This document shows positions 52,890 through 62,970 of a stretch of DNA of 64,000 nucleotides, piece by piece. How positions within the stretch are numbered: position 1 is the stretch's first letter; every line of letters starts with the position of its first letter. This stretch comes from Rachycentron canadum (lineage: Eukaryota > Chordata > Actinopteri > Carangiformes > Rachycentridae): the NCBI GenBank assembly GCA_038496675.1, contig CM076669.1:5528696-5592695 (forward strand), given 5' to 3'. The notes below the pieces were generated by a model, which saw only the letters and a list, made by a program, of their open reading frames with translations, did no database searches and had not been told where the DNA came from. The translations under genes and the position numbers were made by a program.

Positions 52890-53640
52890 CAAACTACCTG
52901 TGTGGTAGTTTGGGACTTCAATGTTCAGCTGATGATACTTTAAAAAATAATGTGTTTATTCTCATGAAGAAGTCAGTTTAATGACATAATAGATGTCATG
53001 AAAAAAACATTTATTATATATCAATGATTTACTCTAGTTTTCTTTAAAGGTCCCGTATGATATGATACAGTGTATGAAAGTGTGAAAGTATCAAAGTGCT
53101 CAGTCCACAGAGAAATGCCAATTCAAAAACAGAGCCTTAAAATGAGCTATCAGGACTGAACTGTAACTTTGTGATGTCACAACGAAGGAGTCACCGCCCT
53201 CAGCCACGCCCCAAACCCAGCCCACCCAGACCCATCAGCCAGCTTTGCAGGATTCAGTTTATCTGTGTGTTTACTTGAAATCTGCTATGTATTTTAATGT
53301 ATTGCTCAGAAAACAGTCAGCCAATCAAAAGAGAGGTTCAGACACTCTCTTCTGATTGGCTCACCAACCTGGTGTTACTGGAGCTCCGGAGAGAAGCCTG
53401 ATGAAAGAGATATAAAACTACATTAAGATGGTTTTTGGTTGGTAAAACCGCAAATATATCTTATTATGGATATCAACACTTCAAATAAAACATATGTGAC
53501 CTTTAGGGTAGTATCAAAAACTGCTTCTCTGTGTTTCATGTCATTACGCACACTTGACAATTTTGCTGTCTAAAAAGAGATTTGGAAGCACAGTTCAAGG
53601 GTTGAGATCCATACTTTATGTGTCATCCAAATCTTAGTAT
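52890..53640. repeat. Local duplication, copy A
   Basis: Runs from CCTGTGTGGTAGTTTG through GATGTCATGAAAA, an AGGTCCC-family MITE, AAACTGCTTCTCTG, GACAATTTTGCTGTCTAAAA and GTTCAAGGGTTGA to ACTTTATGTGTCATCCAAAT. The same landmarks, in the same order, occur in copy B at 56845-57305. Copy B is shorter mainly because the middle of the MITE is missing. Confidence 0.85.
53048..53502 (-). mobile_element. MITE of the AGGTCCCATAT family, near full length
   Basis: Starts AGGTCCCGTATGAT after TTAA (53044-53047) and ends ATATGTGACCT followed by TTAG, a decayed TTAA. At 455 bases it is the longest of the four copies in the window. Its interior is in reverse orientation to the copy at 13658-14060 (shared TGTGATGTCACA and GAGATATAAAACTACATTAAGATGG-type text). 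It has no coding capacity. Confidence 0.85.
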
Positions 53641-54020
53641 TTACTGTTATCCTTCAGTTTTTGGCCATGTAGCTAGAGCCAGGAGGCAATTCGCTTAGCT
53701 TTAAAATACAAAGACTGGAAGCAGGGCGAAGCAGCTAATGTGGCTCCATCCAAAGTTTGAAAACAATAAGCCTGGCAGAGTCAGTGAAGTGCGTGAATTA
53801 ACACCATCAGAGGTGCTTGTAGGCACATTTTTTTAGCTTTGTACAGAGAGACATGCTAGCTATTTCCCCCGGCTTCCAGTCTTTTTCTAGGTTGAGCTAA
53901 TCACATTTTGGCTTAAGCTTCCATACTGAACAGACAGATATGAGCGTGGTATCGGTCCTCTCATCTAACTCTTGCCAGAAAAGCGACTAAGCATATTTCT
54001 CAAAATGATGATCTAGGAAC
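53640..54020 (-). repeat. Dispersed teleost repeat, head-to-head fragments
   Basis: A forward fragment containing AAAGACTGGAAGCAGGGCGA (about 53710-53729) is followed by a reverse fragment containing GGCTTCCAGTCTTTTTCTAG (about 53871-53890) and GAACAGACAGATATGAGCG, ending AAGCATATTTCTCAAAATG. This is a very common fish intronic repeat read from its CATTTTGAGAAATATGCTT end. Non-coding. Confidence 0.7.
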
Positions 54021-54464
54021 AGAGCGACATGGCTTAAAAGAAGCCCAACAGAGAAAGAAGCACTCGTATTTTAGCAACCGTTTCAGGTGATCTCACTTTT
54101 TGGCTCTTCCTCCAACTAAAGAGGTTTAGATAATCTCACTTCTTCCCAACTCAATCCAATCATCTCACTGCTCTTGTTCCGTAACTGATGATGATGAGGG
54201 CTGAAATCACATAATTATCCTTCAAGTGTGTTGTGAAGCTTGATTTGTGGACTTTGTCTTTTCTTTGTCTGAGTCATTTCTGGCTTCCTGCAGTTCTTTC
54301 AGTGGACATTGTAGTAGAAAAGCTTTTAATTAGAAGACTGCCAAGATTCATGACAGCCCTTTGATCTCCTGTGTTTGTGTGTGTCTCTGTGTGTTTGTGC
54401 ATATGCAAAATGATAGAGAGGATGTGTGTGTGTGTGTGCCTGTGCCTGTAAAGTAAGTAACATA

Positions 54465-54465
<1 letters not shown>

Positions 54466-54519
<54 letters not shown>
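54466..54519. repeat. TG microsatellite
   Basis: A pure (TG)n run of about 27 units. A shorter one lies at 54423-54438. Confidence 0.96.
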
Positions 54520-54524
<5 letters not shown>

Positions 54525-56844
54525 ATGTGTGTAAAGGTGAGAAACATGAAACGCTCTCTTTCATATTTAATGAGTGGAGATGGGGCTAAGAAATGTTGCA
54601 GTGTTCACAGGAGGTATTCCCGTGGGCTGTCAACCTGCTCACAGCACTGTGTTATATCACTCACAACCATATGTGTGTATGTGTGTCATAAGTAGGCATT
54701 TTAGTGAGCGTGCGGGCAAAAAATAGTGCATCCTACTGAAAATTTTATAATTTGTTTTGAGGGGATGGGGGCAGGGGTTGAGGGAAGCATATGGAACATG
54801 CATGAGCATTGCACCAGCATTGTTTAGATATTTCATCTCTGCGTAGGAGGACTGGGAGGGATGGGAGTATACAGTGTACACCATTGAGTTTGTAAACTAG
54901 GCCAGGGAATAATGTTATATGCATGCAATGACCATACAGAATAGTATCTGTGGCGTACGGCTCTTAAGATGTGTTTCTCTCGAGTTGCAGCCATGCCCTC
55001 AACCAGCCGTAGGGTCTTGGAGAGCATGAGGCGCTGCAGTGCTCCCTCTGGTTGCTTCCTCTTCTGATTAGGAAGCGTTTTCTCTGCTGTTATCTCCGCT
55101 CTCATCCTGATTAACTTCGCATTGTCACTAATCAACGCTTGTGGGATTCTCAGCAGAGCTGCACTGGAACACACTGTCCCCAAGCTCTGCGCTAGATTCA
55201 GCTAGATTCATGCCTTTTTAAAAAGAGCCTCTCTCACTATATACCCAACTTAGCTTTGATGCTATTATGCTAAAACACAAGCTTACATGTGGGGATATGC
55301 TTTAAATGTTAATTGTTCATCCTTAAAAGAAAAAGAGAAGTCCTTCTAGACATGTTTTTAAGAGCCTCTGTGTCAGTGAGCTGTGGGCAGAGGAGTGAGA
55401 AGAGGGTAACTTTGAAAATCCTGTCCGGTGTGACAGACGACTGTCGGGGGTTTGAAGGCAGATCATCTTTGTACACTGGCTACACAAGCAGCATGTTTTG
55501 CAGTACAATCCATTTACAGAAATAGGCTGAGAGACTTGACTTGACTTTGCGTTTCTACCGAACTATTTCAAAGTTAGAGGCCACTTTGAAAAGTTAAAGC
55601 TCTTTACTCTGTCTGAGCACATCACCTTTAGCCACACAAGCAGAATCACTCCAGGTGTGTCAGTGCCGCCTGGTCCTGCCTCAAATTCCTGTCAGTCTTA
55701 AACACATTAGTGCTAATTAGAATGCTAACAGGCTAAGCTAATGTTTGGTAAATATAATCACGTTAGCGTGTTCAGACAAATATCATGTCACTTTGGGAAA
55801 CGCATTAATACATTTTTTTAGCTTTCGTACAAGAAATCGTGAATTTTCTGTTGATAAACCCAGTCTGTTTCAAAACATCAGTGGTGGTAATATGAGATTA
55901 AGACCAAAAACTGTCTCAAATGTGCACGGTACCACATGCAACCTGGACGTCTTAGGAGTCCCAGGGTGTATAACCTCAATATGGGTCTTATCTGCATCTT
56001 GCCTTACCTGAAGTCGCCCTGGAATCAACCACTCTTTCAATGATGCTGTGGGATTTAACAAACACACACCAAATTTACTTACTGATTTCACTGAACACAC
56101 TCGACTTGCTTACATAAAAATATAAATGAATCAAGCTCATTGAACGTCTGCCTCTCACTTTAATCATATTTTAGTGATTCATCAATTTTGATTAATTAAG
56201 ACGTTCGCAGGAAAATTGCAGAAAATGTGTACTGTTTCTCTATGATCCTGTCACACACAGACAAGCAAAGAAAAACTTTAAATTTACCAGTCGTGGCTCT
56301 ACTGGGATCTAACATCAGTGTCAATTTGTGATTGAAAAATCTTGTGGGCTGCTGGAATGAGGTCCGGGAGACTCAGATGTCTTAATCAGAAGCATTTTAT
56401 TGATGTTCGATGCATCGAGGAGAAGAAGAGTGATGTGCAGTACAGTCAACAAGTTAACCAGTACAGTCCTGAATCACTCTGAAATGTATTTAAACACAGA
56501 ATCCTCGCATGGCACCAGCTCGTGTTAAGCATGTGTTCAGACCATTGGATATATAAAGCAAAACATGAGCTCATGTCTTGCTTACAATGTAAATCCCGCT
56601 GTAAATTACCTGTGTTCCACTAACACAGACTAACTGACCGTGAGACACAGAGACACAGGCTGACACAAGTGAACTTTCACTCATCCAAATGAGAGAAAGT
56701 CGTTGTGAAAGTTTGTCATGATATGAAGGAATTTGGTTCAGTAGACTGAAAGTTTATGAGGTTGTCATGTGGTACATTCATCCAAGATCCTTGTGTGAAG
56801 GGTTTAAAACTCATGACTGATAACAAAGAGCTTTGGATCTTTGG

Positions 56845-57305
56845 ACCTGTGTGGTAGTTTGAATGTTCAAATGTTGATGCTTGTTTGAAAATAATGTATT
56901 CAATTGAAAGTATATGATGCCTTTAATATTAAGCTCACAAAGAAGTCCTGCCAATGACATATAGATGTCATGAAAACACCATTTATTATTTATCAGTGTT
57001 TCTTCAAAGGTCCCATATGATTATAAAGCAGTGCAAAGTATCAAAGTGCTCAGTCCAAATGCAAATGTCCCATATTCATAAACTGAGCATTAGAATGACC
57101 CGGCATTACTTCTGTAACTTTGTGATATCAACACTTCAAATAAAACAACACAAATGTGTAAAATACGGGACCTTTAAGTGTAGTAGTAAAAACTGCTTCT
57201 CTGGGCTTCATGTTACTGCGCACACTAGACAATTTTGCTGTCTAAAAAGTGATTTGAAAGCACAGTTCAAGGGTTGACATTCATACTTTATGTGTCATCC
57301 AAATT
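56845..57305. repeat. Local duplication, copy B
   Basis: The partner of copy A at 52890-53640, in the same orientation and about 4 kb downstream. The flanks on both sides of the MITE match, so the MITE was already in place when the segment was copied. Confidence 0.85.
57008..57173 (-). mobile_element. MITE of the AGGTCCCATAT family, internally deleted
   Basis: Starts AGGTCCCATATGAT (preceded by TCAA, a decayed TTAA) and ends ATACGGGACCT followed by TTAA (57174-57177). About 290 bases of the interior seen in the 53048-53502 copy are missing, between the GTAACTTTGTGAT block and TATCAACACTTCAAATAAAAC. Confidence 0.85.
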
Positions 57306-57992
57306 CTTCCCACAACAGTGGTGGTGCTTGATCTGTCTGTCATTTGTCAGTAATTGACTGTCATGTGCTATTTGTCGTTGATTGTGTTCGGTCTTTAGCT
57401 TGTAACATTTGAAGTCAAGTTATACACCAGACAGAAATATCAACCAATTGATACTGTGAAGGTTTGACACCCTGAGGGTTTGTGCTTGTTCTAGTTCAAG
57501 CTGTTAATCTATGCAAAGTTCCCACATCAAAACACAATATTTACAGCATGGAGAAGATGCAGGGAATAAATATTTAACCGATTTAAATTCAGCCACTAGA
57601 TCTATCAATATTTGGTGTTATTTTGCAACTTTTTTTCTTGGAGAGGGATGTATTTGATGCACAGCATTAAAAGAACCAGTAGCCTCTTTAAATCAATCAA
57701 TGTGACAAGCTGCTGAGAAAACACACAGTTGTGTTTTTTTATCTCATGTCTTGTCGCCATCAAATTTTTATGAAAAAGATGAGATTTCCCTCCAGTTAAC
57801 ATGCCACTGCACCATGGAAACCCTGGTAATTACCAACAGTAAATTAACTAATTCTGCCACAAAGATGTTTTCATGCAAGATCAGTATGCTGCTGCAAGAT
57901 CACAGAATAAATACACCCTTCATTATTGTTGTCTCACTGCTGTTGTGATTTTTATTCTTTTTTTCTTTTTACTTTTTTTTTTTTTTTTACAG

Positions 57993-58050
57993 AGCTTCCG
58001 TACGGCTGGGAGAAAATCGATGACCCCATTTACGGCAGCTACTATGTTGA
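57993..58050 (+). CDS. magi2: MAGI2-like exon: first half of WW2
   Basis: A 58-base exon, phase 1 start and phase 2 end. It encodes LPYGWEKIDDPIYGSYYV plus two bases of an Asp codon: the first Trp and central strands of WW2. A long T tract and TTTACAG precede it, and GTAAGT follows. The exon is very small and sits after a 17 kb intron. Confidence 0.96.
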
Positions 58051-59282
58051 GTAAGTCGGGTACATCTTTAATATATAATGGCTTGCTTTTGATTTTCACT
58101 GTAGTCTGCTGGTGCTGTATTAATCATATTTATTAGGAGCAGTCTGGCGCTGCAGCCAGGAAGCACTTGCTCCCTTTGTCTGCCTGCTGACGGCTTACTG
58201 TTTGTTTGCAGGTGGTGGTGGAGGGTGGGTGGGGGGTTTATGTTATTTGCCTGTGTGTGCTTATCCATATTTCTGTGTTATCACTGCGTCTGAAACACTC
58301 ACAGAGCAACTATATCTGTAGATTAGCTCGCGAGCAGAGATCTCTTTTTAAACATTCTGCATGTCTTCTCATCCATATCCACGGCTGTGTATCTACACTG
58401 CCACTGCTGCAGGAGTCTGTCCTCTCTATTGAACTGCATCTCCCCTCATGTTCAGAGGTGTCATTTCTTTGGCTGGATGCTCTCCACTCTGGGGCGGAGA
58501 GACGACACTCTATTTTTAGACAGGCAGGGGGAGTCATTTGGCTCGACTTTGCTTAAGAAAACCTCCGAGAATGACACTTGACTAACACACCACCTTACAT
58601 ATGAGTACCTGTACTGCACTCCCCCACTCTCTCTCTGGAGAAAGGCTCTTATTGTGTTGCTTGGTCGACATGTAAACAACATGAAAGAAGTTGCCAGACC
58701 TTCAAATTATGTAACTACGTAAAAATATACTCAAGCTGTTTTGTAATTATCAGTGTCATACTGGGGTGTTCATTAAAAGATAAGGAGGGGGAGAAAGATG
58801 GAGTGTGTGTGTGAGAGAGAGAGAGAGAGTAAGGGAGATCGCACAATGCAGTCTCAAAGAGTGAGGGGAAGTATCTAATGATGACTAATTATTTCACACT
58901 GGCAAATTACAGTATTTGTAGTAGTTGACTATCTTTCCTTTGCAAACTAAATTAAGAACGACGTGGGACGTTAAAGGAAATCACTGATTCATGTGCAGGT
59001 TCCCTCCCAGTCATTGATTCACATAATTCTGGTTATGAGATGGAAGGAAAGCTCAGAATCAGTCGTTTGTTCTTTTATACTCAGCAAAGTCGTTCTGCAG
59101 CTCTGTTACATAATCTGGGGACCGGCCATTTAATTAATCATCATAGCAATAGCTGCTGTAGTGCCAGTGATTTTTAGATGTGATCTCTGCTGAAGGGGGA
59201 GGGGGGGACATTAAGTACCAGCAGAACATTGTGAAGTCTGAAATCTGTTTTTTTTTTTTTTTTCTTAATTTTATGATCATAG
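58051..59282 (+). other. Intron inside WW2
   Basis: It splits an Asp codon in phase 2, at the same place in the WW fold as the WW1 intron. It includes a short GA run (58815-58829) and a T run (59248-59263). The acceptor region is ATTTTATGATCATAG, a rather weak match with adenines near the AG. No gene is seen. Confidence 0.9.
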
Positions 59283-59404
59283 TCATATAAATAGAAGGAC
59301 CCAGTTTGAGAACCCAGTCCTGGAGGCTAAGAGGAGACTCCAGCAGCAGCAGCAGATGCAAAGCCAGGGTCTGTCCTCACTGCCCCTTCCCACCATCTAC
59401 AGAG
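59283..59404 (+). CDS. magi2: MAGI2-like exon: second half of WW2 and polyQ linker
   Basis: A 122-base exon, phase 2 start and phase 1 end. It encodes HINRRTQFENPVLEAKRRL, then five Gln (CAG x5), MQSQ, and GLSSLPLPTIYR. In WW2 the usual second Trp is Phe (TQFENP), a known feature of MAGI WW2 domains. The polyQ sits where MAGI1 also has a glutamine run. Donor GTAAGA. The final base joins AG of the PDZ1 exon to give Glu (IYR-E-KPLF), or TG of the candidate cassette to give Val. Confidence 0.95.
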
Positions 59405-60352
59405 GTAAGACCACGGCGCTGATGCCTGGGCTTTCGAAAAAAACGCCCACTTGAGTTCTCATGATTTGCAGTCATGCTTGCAATCTGTCTGTGTCTTTGG
59501 AGACAATATTCACTATAGCTATAAGTCAATTGTAATTGTTTAATAATGAATGAATAGTTGTTAGTCACACATTGCTTGTTTGATTATAACCAAGGCTTTA
59601 CTTTGAATAATCCAGTTACAAAATGCATTAATTACAGCTCTGAAAGTGTCCAATGATTAACACTAAATAGCACAAAGCAATTTCAATAGCTGTTATGCAT
59701 TCTTTTACAAATAACTCAAGCTATAAAGACTATTGTGCATATAGCTATGGGCTTAATGCTTAACGCAGATCCAGAAAGATGCTACATTTTCAACTGAACC
59801 AAAGGAAACCCAACTTGAAAAATTGAAGAATAAATACTTCCCAGCTTTGTGAGAAAACAAACACATAAAAACTGGTTATTTTTGATCATGTGTCAACCAC
59901 AATATTTGGGATTGTTGTTGAGCTGACTCACATAAGGAACAGGACTGACGTGTTGATTGACAGTAGGATATGGCAGTCGGTTCACTCGCCTTGTCTTTTC
60001 GTGGGACTGATAAAAACACTTGTTGCTCGTATTAATAATGTTCTTCCCGAAGTGAACATGTGGGTTTAAATGTGATTCACTGTTTTGTTTAATGACTGGT
60101 TTGTCGCTACCTGATTCCAGTGCTCACTCTGCACCAGCCATAGCAGTAGGATGTACTGCTAGAAAAAGCCAGTCTGGACTTGGTGAAGTGGAGGTTTGTT
60201 TCCGTAGTAACGTAGTAGTCCGCCGCTCTGAGTCAAGAGCCTGTCTCCGTGGTTACACTCTGTGTACGTTTCAGTGAGGCTCTCTCTTCTCCCCCTTCTC
60301 CTCACCTCCTCCCTCCTCCTCCTGCTTTTTTCTCTCCAAACTTTGATGCCAG
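59405..60352 (+). other. Intron between WW2 and the candidate cassette exon
   Basis: GTAAGA donor. The 3' part holds two X-box-like palindromes (60198-60211, 60243-60256) and then a strong C/T tract (60275-60340) leading to TGATGCCAG at 60352. If the cassette is skipped, the intron runs to 61538. Confidence 0.7.
60198..60256. promoter_or_regulatory. Two X-box (RFX)-like palindromes
   Basis: GTTTCCGTAGTAAC (60198-60211) fits both arms of the RFX X-box form GYTNCC-NN-RGNAAC, with GT in place of AT in the centre. GTCTCCGTGGTTAC (60243-60256) is a weaker match, with one mismatch in each arm. They lie 150 and 90 bases before an ATG that opens the candidate exon's frame. The regulatory role is an inference from motif and spacing. 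Confidence 0.3.
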
Positions 60353-60655
60353 TGGAGGATGTCAGCCCCTGTGCCACCCCTGCCAGACCCCCCCTCGCAC
60401 AGGTGGGCCCGGTGCCCGAGCGCTGCCACAGCCTCGGCGACCTCTCCCGCTCGCCAACTCTGGGTCGCAGGGCCGCCGCCGCGTACACTACGTCCTCCTC
60501 CGCCGACGTCTCCCCGCTCCGGCGCGTTCTGACTCGGCGGATGAATATGTGCCCCCACCACCAACAACAGCAGCATCAGCCACTTCACACCTCCGCCTGC
60601 GCTGTGGTGCTAGAGCAGCCTGTCTGTAGCCCCCTCTCCCTGTGGCACTTTGTCA
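60353..60655 (+). CDS. Candidate 303-base cassette (or alternative first) exon of the MAGI2-like gene
   Basis: A GC-rich open block with a C/T tract and GATGCCAG before it and A|GTAAGT after it. Its length, 303, is a multiple of three. It starts with two bases and ends with one, so it fits exactly between the phase-1 end at 59404 and the phase-1 start at 61539; inclusion adds 101 residues. The frame has no stop and about 78 of 100 whole codons end in G or C. The peptide starts EDVSPCATPARPPLAQ, includes ERCHSLGDLSRSPTLGRR, a run of Ala, a His/Gln stretch (CPHHQQQQHQ), and ends SPLSLWHFV. It is low-complexity, basic and Ser/Pro-rich, with Arg-x-x-Ser sites. I do not recognise it in mammalian MAGI2. 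Frames on both strands are also open in this GC-rich block, which lowers confidence. The upstream ATG at 60346 is in frame, so it might instead begin a short form. Confidence 0.55.
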
Positions 60656-61538
60656 GTAAGTAGGCCAAGAGAGAAGCAGAGAAGGCTGACTGTCGTTCTC
60701 ATGGCTGCCTGCGCTCGTCTGACTTACTGTAAGCATGCTAGCTCGTAAGCAAGCTTTTCCCTTAAGACAGTTGAAGGATTTGTGTGACGAACGTGTACCA
60801 TGACATGTCTTATCATCTGACAGAAGCGGGCAGAGAGTGTAATCACTCAGTCTGTCTGGACCAGTGATGGCAAACAAAGGATGTTAACTAGCACACTAGC
60901 CATGTTTCCTTTCCGAGGTGAAAAGATGGGAGACTTGGTTAAGTGTGACTAAGCTTGTTGGCTGAGATCCTCTCATTCCTACACAAGGCGCTTCCCCTCC
61001 AGACGTCTCCCAGCTCTCCCTCCTCCAGAAACCTCCCAGTTCTTCCCCTAACCCTCCCAAGCATCGTCTCTTGGAACTGATCCCTGATTGACAGCATGTC
61101 ATTTTCCATATTTTGCTGCTTCTTTGGTAGCCTCGGTGTGGGACTGAAGACCTGCACCACTGACGCTCTCTGCACCCCTTCTGCCCACCATATCCCAGCA
61201 TGGGAGGAGAGGAACAGATGACGGATTAGTGTTTTTGGGGTGTTGCCAGGAGGGACTTTCTTGTTTTTTTACTTTGCACTGGAGCCAAAACTGTTGAACC
61301 ACACCTGCATCTTTAAGCACCACAGCCTCACCTCTGTCCAAGTTTTGCTGTTTTGCAGTTAAGATCATACCCCGCCAGTTTTCCTGTGGCTACACCCATT
61401 TCTTACTGGATAAGCTTTACCCATGCCCCCACCCTGTGAGCACTGCCCTGCACCAGGTCCTTCCAGTCTTTGCTATAAAGCCTATCAAGTCACAATTTTT
61501 CCATTTGGCTAATTTGTGTGTTTATGTGTCCTTTATAG
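60656..61538 (+). other. Intron before the PDZ1 exon
   Basis: GTAAGT at the left (if the cassette is real) and CCTTTATAG at the right. It contains no recognised repeat or gene. Short open frames on the minus strand (60896-61201, 60939-61175, 61099-61368) have no recognised protein content. Confidence 0.7.
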
Positions 61539-61721
61539 AGAAGCCGCTGTTCACGCGGGACCCCACTCAGCTGAAAGGCAGTTTCTTGTCCACGTCACTC
61601 CAAAAGAGCAACATGGGCTTCGGCTTCACTATTATTGGAGGCGATGAGCCTGACGAATTCCTCCAGGTCAAGAGTGTCATCCCCGATGGGCCTGCTGCAG
61701 CTGACGGAAAGATGGCCACAG
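61539..61721 (+). CDS. magi2: MAGI2-like exon: start of PDZ1
   Basis: A 183-base exon, phase 1 at both ends. It encodes KPLFTRDPTQLKG, SFLSTSLQKSNM, then GFGFTIIGGDEPDEFLQVKS, VIPDGPAAADGKMAT. GFGF is the carboxylate-binding loop of a PDZ domain; the exon covers strands up to the DGKMATG turn. The PDZ domain binds C-terminal peptides of membrane receptors and adhesion proteins. It is followed by GTAAGG; the expected next piece (GDVIVYINE-like) is not in the window. Open reading continues briefly past the donor, but that is intron. Confidence 0.97.
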
Positions 61722-62311
61722 GTAAGGTGGCCAATATACAAGCAAGGGCCTTTACTTAACCAGGAACTCTATGACGAGGCTTTACATGTAGCACAATTAA
61801 CTAGGAACTGAAAAGCATCTGTACAGGGTCACAGGTTAGATTCACATAACAAAACATAATATCCAGAAGGTTGTGTATTGCTGTGAATGTCAGCATAGCA
61901 ATTACACCTGGCTATCGTTATCCATTTATTAGTGTACAGTGTAAAGAAATTAGGTTAAATGCAAGTTTTCAAACCACACATTTTGCTTTTTTTTAATGCA
62001 GTAGAGCCAACAAATCCAGACAAACACACACTAACATGCAGTTTATACAGAAATGTGTGCAGCTTCTTCTTTAAGATGAAACGACCACGAGTACAGTTTC
62101 CCCATTTTAAAAACACTAACGAATAATTTGTGTATAGTGTGCGTTTGCAGATGCAGCTTGCCCAGCTTGCACTGTTCCTGAACAAACGTGTGTCTACGTG
62201 CGCGCACCAACTGCAGAGTTTTGTTCTTCCATTAATCATGAAAGGGACTTTGAGCACCATAACTCCTGGTTGTGGCCACATGGGGGTGGGACTGCAGCAC
62301 ATATGCACTGA

Positions 62312-62335
62312 TACACACACACACACACACACACA
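62312..62335. repeat. CA microsatellite
   Basis: A (AC)n run of about 12 units. Confidence 0.9.
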
Positions 62336-62609
62336 AACGCACACTGAGAGAGAAAGGTCAAGGGAATAGAAGTAGCAGGTTTTGTCACTACTCTCACTGT
62401 GCAATGATGTTTCTATCTGTAAATGCTGGCGCAAATACTGAGGTTTGAGTGGTCATTTGTCATACGAAGTAAGCTGCGCAGGGACACTCCTCTTTAGAAA
62501 ACTAGTGCTCTTTTTCAAAATACTTGTTCTGTTACCTTGTGGTTGTGTTAATGTCTTTCAAAATATTGGGTCACGTCCTGTATTTTATGCCTCCACAGCA
62601 CTGGCAGCT

Positions 62610-62970
62610 AGGGCCAAAGGCATTATGTTTTCAGGTTGTCTGTCCTCCCATATCTCAGTAACATCATGACAGAATTTCTTTAAATTTGGCACAAACATTC
62701 ACCTGGACTCAAGGATGAAGTTAATTGATTTTGGTCAAGGGGTCAAGGTCACTGTTACCTCACGTCCTGAAGGCGATACTTCAGGATCGCATGGAAAGAG
62801 TTTGATTACATAATTCGCAAACGTCCTCCTGGACTCAAGGATTTGGGAGTTTTGGCCATAACTCAAGAAGTCATATGCTAATTATTAGATTCTTTCAAAG
62901 GAAGTCCTGACAGACGAGCTGTAAACTCAAACTTGAATGGTTGGCGAAAACATACATCCACAGGGCGCTA
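62610..62970 (+). repeat. Dispersed teleost repeat (second copy of the 43270 family)
   Basis: GGGCCAAAGGCATTATGTTTTC, AATTTCTTTAAATTTGGCAC, CCTGGACTCAAGGATGAAG (62702-62720, with CCTGGACTCAAGGATTTGG again at 62829), GGTCAAGGTCACTGTTACC and TTGGCCATAACTCAAG. It shares order and motifs with 43270-43640. Non-coding. Confidence 0.7.

Larger units (their letters stand above)
40948..57992 (+). other. 17 kb intron between WW1 and WW2
   Basis: The largest complete intron in the window. It holds a 33-base T run (41140-41172), several dispersed teleost repeats (about 42110-42420, 43270-43640, 53640-54020), GT microsatellites (44198-44260, 54466-54519), a 3 x 12-base tandem repeat (50911-50946) and a local duplication with MITE copies (about 52890-53640 and 56845-57305). 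The longer open frames, such as 49729-50103 and 42934-43248, have no recognisable protein content. Nothing else is identified. Confidence 0.88.

Noticed and set aside
60249..60629. A second open + frame and minus-strand frames over the GC-rich block
   Set aside because: They do not end at the donor in the phase needed by the PDZ1 exon and have no recognised content; such overlapping frames are expected in GC-rich sequence.
29975..61721. Assignment to MAGI1 or MAGI3
   Set aside because: The SVSNMEKASIEPPEEEEEE linker and KPLFTRD-LKG entry to PDZ1 fit MAGI2 better; magi2a versus magi2b stays open.
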